A stretch of 64,000 nucleotides of DNA from Schizochytrium sp. CCTCC M209059. Its lineage: Eukaryota; Sar; Bigyra; Thraustochytrida; Thraustochytriidae. A program made the position numbers and the translations under genes. The notes beneath the pieces were generated by a model. It worked only from the letters and a program-made list of their open reading frames with translations. It had not been told where the DNA came from and did no database searches. The stretch lies in the NCBI GenBank assembly GCA_000818945.1, contig KN805374.1, forward strand, positions 634,771 to 698,770, in the 5' to 3' direction. Below are positions 9,753-18,288 of the stretch, one piece after another; positions within the stretch are counted from its first letter, which is position 1; every line of letters starts with the position of its first letter.

Positions 9753-11423
9753 ATGGACGCAGACTCTCGAACGAGGCGCGAGGCCGCCGCGGCCGCCGAG
9801 AGCAGCGGCGCAGACGCAAACGTTGACGAAGCCCAAGTAGCTGTCGAAGATGACGACGAAAGGTGGCTCCGCGAGGCAGAAGAGATCCAGCTCAAGGCAG
9901 CAGGACGTCTGCGCCAGCCCGGGGCCGGAGCCGGAGCGGAGGATCCCGAGGCGGCCGAAGATCGTCAAGGCTCAGCGCCAACGAAGGCGAAGGAGGCGAG
10001 CAATTCTGATGCCTCCGATTTTGTCATCCTTAGCGAAGAGGATCTTCGTGTTGCATTTCGCGAGGCACAGGCAGCCTATGATGCAATCGACAAAAGCGAA
10101 AAGCCCGGTGGCGATCCGGGCCTGCAGGACGACATTTCCAAATGCATCAAGTTCCTCGATATGTGCTCTGACGCGGTACGTCGAATGCAAATGTTGTCTG
10201 CAAACGAACGACTTGCCGACATGGACCCATCCTCGATCCCATTCCTGTTTACAAACTATTATGCAGGCAAGCTTGAGCTCAAGCTCACGCCCCAGGATCC
10301 AACCGGGGCTGCCCGCCTTCGTGCTGTCAATGCAGGTACAGCACTACTTGAAAGCTTCTTGGAGGTTGCCAAGACGGCTGGTGCGCTGGATGAGATGGAT
10401 AAAACCTCCTTGGCAGCGCATCAACATTTGGAAGATTTGTTGCATCAAGACGGTGAAGGAAATGTGCATGGAGGCCCTGGATCTGGGCTTCCGCCGCAAA
10501 TGGCCCGTGAGCTCAAGATGGAGCGATTCCGTCGCGGACGCGAAGCCAAAAAACGCCTCGAGGAAATTAATGCTCGTCTCGAAAAGGCCAAAGGTGATCT
10601 GGACGCCGTTGCAGATCTCGGCCGGGAAAAGCTCGAAGCCGCCCTCGATTGCGCCGTCAAGGATGCGCTCGACGAACTTGATTCGGCGACGAAAGAGAAG
10701 GAAATTCTTCAACACATGGCTCGCATGAACCTGCAGTTTACGCCTGACTCGACACCAATTCCACCGCCAGCACCGGGAAAGGGCATTGTAAGTTTCGTCC
10801 GTCTTTTGTTTGCGTGCGTGGCAAAGCGAAGCAAACTGACAAACTAACCTCAAACTTTCTTGTTCGCAAATTCAGACAATCACTCGCATTGACCAGGACA
10901 TGATCAATACTCGCGAGACCATTCGTTCGCAGGTCTTTCGCCCAAGTTGGAGGCAGCCGACCATGACGATCGAAGAGTTTGCCGAGATCGAGATGCGGGA
11001 GGCAATCGAGCGCGAGAAACGCGAAAAAGAAAAGTACGTTCGCTATCTCATCTCAGAAATCGACTGCTCATGTCTTGCCATCTGGCCAGCGCGATGTTTG
11101 CGTAGGACTCCTAGCTCTTGCAACAGCAGAAGAACGGAATCGAAAGACACACACACGGATACAAAGAGAGAGACAGAGAGAGAGAGAGAGAGAAAGAAAG
11201 AGAGCAAAAGAGTTGGACGCATACTGACATCGATTTTTTTTGTTTTGACTCGTCACTTTTTAGTCGCGAGGCGAATCCTGAGGTGCTCAATTTGAAGCAG
11301 GTTCACGAGCAGGGGCTCGAGGACGACGTGGAAGTCTATGACAAGGCAACAGAAAAAGATCGCGACTGGGACGACTGGAAGGACGACAATCCAAAGGGTC
11401 GGGGCGTCACGAAGCGTTTTTGA
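9753..11423 (+). CDS. TAP42: TAP42/IGBP1 (alpha4) family PP2A-binding protein, three exons
   Basis: Regulator that binds catalytic subunits of PP2A-type phosphatases and links them to TOR signalling. Exons 9753-10787, 10876-11033 and 11264-11423 join in frame to give 450 residues. Introns begin GTAAGT (10788) and GTACGT (11034) and end in AG at 10875 and 11263. An all-helical N-terminal region (~90-310) contains segments such as YFLFTNYYAG-like PFLFTNYYAGKLEL. Exon 2 carries RSQVFRPSWRQPTMTIEEFAE, and exon 3 ends in the family's diagnostic C-terminus RDWDDWKDDNPKGRG. The acidic, alanine-rich N-terminus (~1-85) is an extension relative to yeast Tap42. The start was chosen at ATG 9753; the upstream in-frame codon at 9720 is not ATG. 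Intron 2 contains an AG-rich tract. Confidence 0.93.
11164..11204. repeat. (AG)n-rich tract in TAP42 intron 2
   Basis: Alternating AG/GA dinucleotides with a few interruptions, inside the 230-base second intron of the TAP42 gene. Confidence 0.85.
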
Positions 11424-11742
11424 ACGGTTTCCATTCAAGATGTTTGTCAGGACACCCACCAAGGCACATTCCAAACGCTCCCCCAAACTGCAAGGCATTC
11501 GATCAAGCCGGTGTCTTGTTATCTAGGTTCTTTGAGGGAGAAAAGTTATTCAAGCTTTTGTACCCGAAACTGCAACGGATGCCATGCCATACATACTCCA
11601 CCAATACGACTTTGCTTATCTTTCTCTTTTCTCCATTCGTTTTCTCTGCTTTTGTGTATTTGCTTTGCTTTGCTTTGCTTTGCTTTGCTTTGCTTTGCTT
11701 TGCTTTGCTTTGCTTTGCTTTGCATTCTGTTCTGTTTTATAC
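11424..11742. other. convergent 3' spacer, TAP42/Yippee
   Basis: Shared 3' region between converging genes. Its main feature is a pure pentanucleotide array (11659-11723) lying close to the Yippee stop codon. No coding signature. Confidence 0.5.
11659..11723. repeat. (TTTGC)n array, 13 units
   Basis: Thirteen perfect TTTGC pentanucleotides. The complementary unit (GCAAA) also forms the array in the spacer at 2970-3008, so the same motif recurs at another convergent gene pair. Confidence 0.92.
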
Positions 11743-12069
11743 CTACCACGCCTCCTTGTGGAGTTTGGCCTTTTCGACGATGAACTTGCCTACCTTGTAT
11801 CGCTGCGAAGGATTATTTGCGGCCTCATACTTCCAGCCCACAACCAAGCCACAATTCTGGCAGATTGCGTCGCAGACCGTGTGGAGACCTGTCAAGAGCA
11901 CGCGATCTTCCTTCGGACCGAGCTTGACGTTGACGGCCTGATTCACAAGGTATGCCCTTCCACTACGTCCATGAAAGCACTTGCTGACAATGTCGTCATA
12001 ATGAGCCACGTGTGTTCGGCATTTAGAGCACGAATATATGCGGGGTCCTTCAAGCTGTACGAGCGACAT
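11743..12069 (-). CDS. YPEL: Yippee-like (YPEL) zinc-binding protein
   Basis: Small conserved eukaryotic protein with a zinc-binding Yippee fold (RIG-I C-terminal/cereblon-like superfamily), linked in animals to centrosome and spindle regions. The 108-residue protein has the four zinc-ligand cysteines in two CxxC pairs: YSCSKCRTH at the N-terminus and CQNCG downstream. Between them are the hallmark GRSGRAYLVNQAVNV, EDRVLLTGLHTV and LGWKYE-like VVGWKYE motifs, then QRYKVGKFI near the end. Length matches the family (~110-120). ATG 12069 (MSLVQLEGPRIYSC) was chosen because the upstream in-frame alternative is not an ATG. Exact cellular role in this organism is unknown. Confidence 0.95.
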   Translation of the reverse strand: MSLVQLEGPRIYSCSKCRTHVAHYDDIVSKCFHGRSGRAYLVNQAVNVKLGPKEDRVLLTGLHTVCDAICQNCGLVVGWKYEAANNPSQRYKVGKFIVEKAKLHKEAW

Positions 12070-12553
12070 TTCCCTTGCTACCTCCAATCAGAACGTCCCT
12101 TGCTTTCCAGGAAAACTCTTCAAGCCCTCCCTCTCTCCGCGTCTTGCGAGAGATGAAGTGAACTTCGCTCCAAGCAGCTTTGGTAGGGGTATGAGCCCGT
12201 GAACAAGAACCGCGTGCACTGCTAGCCTCTGCGCTAGCGTTGCTGCGCGCGCGTCTCTACGCGCGCGCGTACGCGTTCCCAAGGTTTCGATCGTCGAAGA
12301 ATTGCGCGAGTCGCGAGCCAAAAAGGTGAAACCGGAAACCTCTTTTCGTAACCGTTTCAGGACGTTACACTTCGATCTGCCCGAGACCTGTGCGGCATCA
12401 AGCGAAAGGCATTCATTGTTGCAGGTGGATTGCCACACGCCGAGCCAGAGAGGTGCAGACAGCCAGAAGCCACGAGGGTGAGCGAGGCTGCCCCAGGAAG
12501 GCTGCAAACACCCGCGCTGGGCCTGACAACAAGAAAATCTGCGCTGACTGATC
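12070..12553. promoter_or_regulatory. divergent upstream region, Yippee / transposase-like gene
   Basis: 484 bases between divergent starts. It includes an alternating CGCGCG/ACGCGCGCGT stretch (12246-12272) that could favour non-B DNA. I looked for terminal inverted repeats matching the far side of the transposase-like gene and saw none. Promoter role inferred from position. Confidence 0.4.
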
Positions 12554-15500
12554 ATGGCGAGCAGGTCGTTAGATGAACTCCCAGCCTCGACCACCGCCGC
12601 GGCCTCGGGCGCTGACGAGGTCGCGAACGTAGACGTTAGCGCGAATGCAGATGCAATCGCAGTCACAGACATGGGCGCGGAGGCCGGTCAAGCCGCTGGT
12701 GCGCTCCAAGAGAATGACACTGAAAGCTCACACGATGCCGCTGGAGAGCACATCGAAAAACGAAAGCCCGGAGGACAGCTCGGCAAGCGCAAAATCTCAC
12801 GCGTGGAACCACCTCGGGTCAAGCGCACGCGTGGAGCGGCAATTGACGCGCAAATGGCAATCAAAGCCTCGGTCGCTCAAGCAAATGCGCCAGAAGATGC
12901 AGATGAGAGCGCAGACGGAAAGGAAATGCGCGTGATCACCAGTGTTCCCGACTATTTGCGCGCGTTTGGCTTCAGCGAGAGCGCGAGGAAAAAACTGCCC
13001 AGCAAGGAGGACCGAGAAAAGGGCCAACTCGCTCTCGACAGCGATAAACTCCGAGCTCTCGTCAATACCCTCGCTGCGTCAGTCACCTATAGTGCGGGCC
13101 TGCTCTATCCTGGTAACCCGAGTGCTCTGCAGGCGGAAGTCGGTCGCAAATTGCTTCGCCAGCAAGACAAACATCGCGAGCTCGAGAGCCTGGTCGCGGC
13201 ACTCACGACGATCATCAAGGCAGCACCCAAGGGGTCCGTCCAAGGGCGGGTGGCACGAGCGATCCTCATAAAGGGCGCTTCCTCCAAACGCGTATCCGAG
13301 CTCCGTGCGAGCAAAACCGTCTCCTTTGGCGGTAGTACCGTTCAACGTGCATACCAAGACTTTAATGCGTGTGCCAACGGGGAGGTCGTTGCCAAATCCA
13401 AGTGTCGGCGCTCAAACTTCGACGAAGACCAGGTACGAAGAGCAGTTCGGTTTCTGATCTCGCCCGAAAACGTGAGCGGCGTTCCCTGGGCTCTGCGCGA
13501 GGTGCGCCTCTCGGCTCATGAGGTCGTGCAGATCCCGGTTTTCTTTCGCATCAAGAGCCTCAAAGCCATCTATGAGGACTATGTCAAGCATGCCGTCGAG
13601 GAAAGGATGGATACAATTGCGAGAACCAGCTTTTACAAAGTGATGTCCAAGGTTCTGGCCAACGATGGATCGAGCTCTGCTGCAGGTGATGCTGCGTCGC
13701 AGGAACTTCTTGGCAGCCAGCGCGAACGACTGCAGGCGATCATTGACGACTTTGCTCAAGACGATGAAACCAAGTCCCGCCTGAGTGCACTTCTTGGCGC
13801 CACCTTGGGCTTTCTCCTGACGCAGTTCGACGAACATCTGACCAAGGACTCCGCGGACGGAGTACCCACGCATGACATTCCCTTTGGATTGCAAAAGCCA
13901 CCCGCGGACGGCAATGTGCCTGTGCGAAGTGCCAAATGCCGCGCATGTGATTTTCCCTTTTATTTTCTTGATGAATTGCGCACAGGGACGATCTTGTGGA
14001 ACTCCTCTCTGGCGACGCAGGACCCCGAACGCGTCAAGGATGCTGCAGAGGTTATTGCCGACACGGAACACAAATTCAAGCTCTTCCAGGGCTTTAGAGC
14101 GCGTACTGTGCACCAGCGACATGTTTTCAAAAATATCATGGACGATCTAGAGCAACGCTCAGCGCATGGAGACAGCTCGCGGGCGATTGTAGTCATTAAT
14201 TGGAGCACGTTTTTTGCTGATTCGATTGCCTCAGACAATGGGCAGCCCCTTTTTGGCAAACGCCCATTGACCTGGCAGGCAGCTTCCATTACATTCTTTC
14301 GTCCGTTGAAAGTGACACCTGGCGAGGTAAATAGTCGAGAGCAGGGGCCAGCGAGGAGAAGTGAGCGCGTGACAGTCTTTCTCGATCAAATTGCGGATGG
14401 AGACGTTGCGCAGACAGCTCTTACTCAAGCATCACTTCTCGAGGTCATGCTTGAGTGGATGCACAAAAATCTCCCGCACATTACGGAGATTGTGCTTCAC
14501 TGCGACTTCGACGATTCTCGTCCTTCTGCGCAGCTTCCTGTCATAATCTCGCTCCTCAACACGCGGACCCCCATTAAGATCTCTCGCCTTCTTTTCTCGG
14601 AGCATGCCGAGGGGAAGGCAGACTTCGTTGCGCATTTTTCAAAGGCAAGGCGCCATATCTTAGCTTTCATGCGCTCTGCGCAGCGCGTTCGCATTCGTGC
14701 GATTGGGACACCTCGAGGCCTTGCCGCCGCCCTCGCCTGGAACCAAGGAATGCAAAATTGTGGACTGCAATTTGTTCAGATTGACAACAACAAGAACGCC
14801 GAAATCGCGAGTCTCACTCGTCCTACGGTCGAAGCAATGGAGCGGCGCGGCCTGGCAATGTGCACCGACTTTGTGTTTGCAGCCTCGGGATCTTTTCCGG
14901 CCGTTTCGAGCGTAGATGCGATCCGGGCGTCAATTGAGTCGAGACGCGAGTTTCGTATTCTCGCCTTCGCATATGCTGGTATGGGTTCCGGGAGCGAGTG
15001 CAGTTTCGCGCTTGGATGCGAAAGCAACGATGAAGTGCAACCGAACCCGGTGAAGTTAAGCATTTGCAACGCGGATGAGCTCGTAGAAGGAGCGGCGAAT
15101 CTAAGCCTTGCCTCGAACTCCGCACAAGGTGGGGTGGCGGCCCCGTCAGAAGCTGCTCCTGCCCGCCGCTCCGCGGCCAATGGCAACAACGGAAGAAGAT
15201 CAGCCGAGGACCAGACTATGTCTGAGAGGGATTACATTTTGGAGACAATGCTCACAAATGGTACAAGTGCAACCGCAAATTATGTTGTGCAGGACTTTGC
15301 ATCTTTTGGGGCTGCGAATGCTGATGACGGTGAAAAGGACGACAATGAGGATGTGTCTGATGAGGATGAAGAAGATAGTGGGAATGTACCCGATCCGAGA
15401 TTTGCCCTGGATTCGTACATGTATGGATCCCTGATGGGCCGTGGCTCGAGCTTCGAAGACAACCTCACTGGAATTCGGGCCATCAAGCGCTCGAACCTGC

Positions 15501-16201
15501 GGCCCCTGGTTGGTTCGTCAGTGGAGCGAGGCTCTACGGAAGACCGTCCCGTGACATTTTCGGCTTCTTCGTCGGTCCCTTCTGCTTTGCGAACAGATAT
15601 GGTCGCCTTCGCTGTTAGAAACGTGCGGCGCGAATTCGACGCCCAAAATACGGGACACAGCCAAGACATGGAAGTCATCTTTGCGCGTGCAGAGACGTTT
15701 CCTACGCTTGAAAGGAAACAGGGCTGGGCGCGGCGCTCTTTCTGCGGAAATCCGTGCTTAGTAGACTATGTGCGCAAATACGAAGCACAGATCACAGATC
15801 TCTTTCAAGCGGGTTTGGCGAGGATCTCTGCACGGCTTCCTGCGGCGAAGATGCGGGATCGTCTTCTGGCAGACGGCCACGGACCGTACTCACTTCCAAG
15901 TGTTGCCGAAGTCCAACGACTCGTGATACGCCTGACCCAAAGAGAGGGAAACAATGGCCTCGACCACCGTGGGTCTCTTCCAAGGACGTCGGAGAAGCGA
16001 GGTCGTAAGAGCAAGGTTCCCGTAGAAGTTCGAAACTTTATGTCTGCGCTTCTTGAACAAGACGCGGGCATCAAGCCGCAAGCCGTGGTTGACTCAATCC
16101 GCGAAAAGTTTCCTAACCTTGTCGATCTCGAAGGAGTGTCGATGGAGGACCACACCCTCAAGAACGCCTTTGCAACCGCAAAGAAACACGCCATGTTGTG
16201 A
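12554..16201 (+). CDS. large transposase-derived-like protein
   Basis: A 1215-residue intronless reading frame. I do not recognise a named family, but the organisation resembles transposon-derived proteins seen in oomycetes and invertebrates. A helix-rich DNA-binding-like segment (~290-370) contains an ALREVRLSAHEVVQIPVFFR-type motif and a TSFYKVMSKVL motif. A Cys pair KCRACDF lies near 461. An RNase-H-like core follows, with beta-strand AIVVINWSTFF (~545), IVLHCDFDDSRPSAQLP (~647) and RLLFSEHAEGKADFVAHF (~679). The last two look like the second acid and the SE..GK-type third acid of DDE/D transposases. At the first acidic position an Asn (VINW) appears instead, which would suggest a dead enzyme. 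The middle (~830-960) is acidic and low complexity. The C-terminus (~1060-1215) is basic/helical. A domesticated gene is plausible; a decayed element is the alternative. Confidence 0.55.
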   Translation: MASRSLDELPASTTAAASGADEVANVDVSANADAIAVTDMGAEAGQAAGALQENDTESSHDAAGEHIEKRKPGGQLGKRKISRVEPPRVKRTRGAAIDAQMAIKASVAQANAPEDADESADGKEMRVITSVPDYLRAFGFSESARKKLPSKEDREKGQLALDSDKLRALVNTLAASVTYSAGLLYPGNPSALQAEVGRKLLRQQDKHRELESLVAALTTIIKAAPKGSVQGRVARAILIKGASSKRVSELRASKTVSFGGSTVQRAYQDFNACANGEVVAKSKCRRSNFDEDQVRRAVRFLISPENVSGVPWALREVRLSAHEVVQIPVFFRIKSLKAIYEDYVKHAVEERMDTIARTSFYKVMSKVLANDGSSSAAGDAASQELLGSQRERLQAIIDDFAQDDETKSRLSALLGATLGFLLTQFDEHLTKDSADGVPTHDIPFGLQKPPADGNVPVRSAKCRACDFPFYFLDELRTGTILWNSSLATQDPERVKDAAEVIADTEHKFKLFQGFRARTVHQRHVFKNIMDDLEQRSAHGDSSRAIVVINWSTFFADSIASDNGQPLFGKRPLTWQAASITFFRPLKVTPGEVNSREQGPARRSERVTVFLDQIADGDVAQTALTQASLLEVMLEWMHKNLPHITEIVLHCDFDDSRPSAQLPVIISLLNTRTPIKISRLLFSEHAEGKADFVAHFSKARRHILAFMRSAQRVRIRAIGTPRGLAAALAWNQGMQNCGLQFVQIDNNKNAEIASLTRPTVEAMERRGLAMCTDFVFAASGSFPAVSSVDAIRASIESRREFRILAFAYAGMGSGSECSFALGCESNDEVQPNPVKLSICNADELVEGAANLSLASNSAQGGVAAPSEAAPARRSAANGNNGRRSAEDQTMSERDYILETMLTNGTSATANYVVQDFASFGAANADDGEKDDNEDVSDEDEEDSGNVPDPRFALDSYMYGSLMGRGSSFEDNLTGIRAIKRSNLRPLVGSSVERGSTEDRPVTFSASSSVPSALRTDMVAFAVRNVRREFDAQNTGHSQDMEVIFARAETFPTLERKQGWARRSFCGNPCLVDYVRKYEAQITDLFQAGLARISARLPAAKMRDRLLADGHGPYSLPSVAEVQRLVIRLTQREGNNGLDHRGSLPRTSEKRGRKSKVPVEVRNFMSALLEQDAGIKPQAVVDSIREKFPNLVDLEGVSMEDHTLKNAFATAKKHAML

Positions 16202-16634
16202 GGAATTGCAAGGACTTGAACCTGATGAATGGAGAATACTATTTCAGAGATCTCCTTGAGGATTACAAAATCTCACCGTCTGCTTTTACCATGTTTCTTT
16301 TTCTTCTTCTTCTTCTTCTTCTTTTTCTCTTTGAAGTTCTCTTGCTTTGCTTGGCTCCTTTCTTTTTTATTTCCTCTTTTATCTCTTTTTGTGGGGGAGC
16401 GCACACGCCGATTGATCGACTGTCCGTCGTGCATTCAGCAAAACGCATACCTCTGCAACGCAGGCCAAGCAGTCATCCTGTCGCATCGACGGGAGCGCCG
16501 CGCAGGCGAAGCGGAACACCGACGTTCCTACGAGGTACGCGCGGAAGGCCGTCCTCACAAGACATCAGAGACAAGCGTCATTGCTCATTTCCCCCTCCCG
16601 ACTGCACGCTCACGTTGCAGATAGCAAGGTCAAG
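16202..16634. other. intergenic with (TTC)n and possible 5' UTR intron
   Basis: Holds a TTC/TTTC pyrimidine tract (16291-16335). Near the next start there is a donor-like GTACGC at 16535 and an acceptor-like TTGCAG ending at 16620, compatible with an 86-base 5' UTR intron of the downstream gene. That intron is speculative. Confidence 0.4.
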
Positions 16635-17954
16635 ATGGCTGTCGTCGAGGTCGCGCTTGGCTTGGGTCTTGCGATCGTTGGGTCCCTCATGGTGTTTGGT
16701 CTCAACCGGGTGTTCGCCTCGGTGCTCGAAGTGTACAGGAAGTTCAACGTCGCAACGCTCAAGCTTCGAGGACTCACTGTTGAGACTGCTGCCGACCGCC
16801 GCGTTGTGACCGGAGAGGCTTGGGCCGAGTACTGCGACACTCTCAAAGCAGCTGGCGCAAACTTGCTGGGGCCTGGCTGCCCCACCGACCCATTTACACA
16901 AGCCGAAGGCTACCGTTATCTGAGCCGGCTTGCGCGAGTCACGCTTGAGAACTTTGTAGAATGTGGATCAACCGATGCGCCTCGCCTTGTGGCGCTCGCC
17001 AATGGGTGGCGCGACGCCCCGGTACATATTGGTTCCGACAACCCCGACAACGTTTATCAGAGTGCCAATATCAGTGGCCGCAAAGAGTACCGTGTTCGCG
17101 TCAAACGGGGCACAGTGCATTTTCTCAGTTTCGGGACACAGGCTGGTTCGTATGGCGGTCCTGGCGGTCTGAAGACGGTAAGCAGCAAAGACGCGTCCGA
17201 GTTTGAGCAAAATGAAGACGGCACATTCGAAATCTACGTCTCGAACAAGCAGCCCGAGGGTGTCAAGAACTGGATGCAAACTCTACCCGAACCAGAGGAG
17301 GGAATACTTCTTGTGCGTCAGACGCGCGAGGACCACGATAACGAGGTTCTCGCTGAAGTCGAGATCGAGTGCGTTGGCGGCACGAATGCCCCTTCGCCTT
17401 TGACGAGCAAGGCCTTTGAAGACGGCTTGAAAAGGTCTGGTCTTTTTGTGGCTGGAGCTCCTATTATGTTCACACGTTGGGCTAAGGGATTCCAAAAGCA
17501 CGCAAATGAGCTTCCGCTCTTTGACCAGAAAACCTCAGATAAGGTTGGAGGCGACCCGACGATTCGGTACTATCACTCGTACTGGCGTCTCGAGCACGAC
17601 GAGGCTCTTGTGATCACTGCTACACCACCGGACTGCGTGACGTGGAACTTTCAACTCAATAACTATTGGATGGAAGCTCTCGACTATCGCTACCATCAAA
17701 TTCACGTCAATAAGTTTTTGGCGAACTATCGCAAAGACGGGTCTGTTCGTGTCGTGGTGACGACGCACGATCCGGCTGCCAAGTTGGGCCTGGATCCGAA
17801 AGACCCCGCCCTCTCGTATTTTTGGATTGAGACAACAGGTCACACTCAGGGCACAATGTGTTGGCGATGGATCCGCCCTGTTACTGACGAGGGTCTCCCT
17901 CAACCTCAAACTCGGGTTGTAAAACTTGCTGACCTGAAAGACGCTCTCGCCTAA
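16635..17954 (+). CDS. DUF1214-domain protein with N-terminal membrane anchor
   Basis: A 439-residue protein beginning at ATG 16635 (aagATGG context). Residues ~4-27 (VALGLGLAIVGSLMVFGL) form a single hydrophobic helix, likely a signal anchor. The C-terminal ~250 residues look like a DUF1214 domain. An ISGRKEYRVRVKRG strand precedes it, with NKQPEGVKNWMQTLPEPEEG (the usual NWLP-type segment), WNFQLNNYWMEALDY and TTHDPA, then an ETTGHTQGTMCWRW end. DUF1254/DUF1214 proteins are mostly bacterial and poorly characterised; function is not known, so none is claimed. The gene follows a transposase-like gene on the same strand and converges on the WD40 gene. Bacterial origin by transfer is possible but unproven. 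Confidence 0.8.
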   Translation: MAVVEVALGLGLAIVGSLMVFGLNRVFASVLEVYRKFNVATLKLRGLTVETAADRRVVTGEAWAEYCDTLKAAGANLLGPGCPTDPFTQAEGYRYLSRLARVTLENFVECGSTDAPRLVALANGWRDAPVHIGSDNPDNVYQSANISGRKEYRVRVKRGTVHFLSFGTQAGSYGGPGGLKTVSSKDASEFEQNEDGTFEIYVSNKQPEGVKNWMQTLPEPEEGILLVRQTREDHDNEVLAEVEIECVGGTNAPSPLTSKAFEDGLKRSGLFVAGAPIMFTRWAKGFQKHANELPLFDQKTSDKVGGDPTIRYYHSYWRLEHDEALVITATPPDCVTWNFQLNNYWMEALDYRYHQIHVNKFLANYRKDGSVRVVVTTHDPAAKLGLDPKDPALSYFWIETTGHTQGTMCWRWIRPVTDEGLPQPQTRVVKLADLKDALA

Positions 17955-18288
17955 GTCGATTTGGGCGAGAGCGAAGCATCTCTGCAATCGGAGAAAAGGT
18001 GTCAATGAACACGATGACTTGCAAGGGGCTATCGCTTGGATCCTCCCCATCACCAGGCACGCAATCGCAGCGCTGTCTGGCTTTCACGGGTAAACTAAAG
18101 CTTTTAGCATTGCACTACATGCAAGTTTTCAGATACGGACACAAATTTGTAGACACACAAATTTCTTACAAACACAAATTTTTACTTTTTTTTTTTCCCC
18201 ATCCGTTCTTGCAATTGCATAGCACCATTACCTTCTGGAACTCCGTAACATGATTCTACAAGAGAAAGTAAACTTCGCAAAACAGTTT
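17955..18288. other. convergent 3' spacer, DUF1214/WD40
   Basis: Spacer between converging stop codons. It has short direct repeats of an ACACAAATTT-type sequence (18140-18181) and a T-rich run (18182-18197). Likely 3' UTRs; nothing else supported. Confidence 0.45.

Noticed and set aside
12088..12672. Minus-strand frame overlapping the start of the transposase-like gene
   Set aside because: No family signal, overlaps the coding start of a better-supported gene, no good start context.
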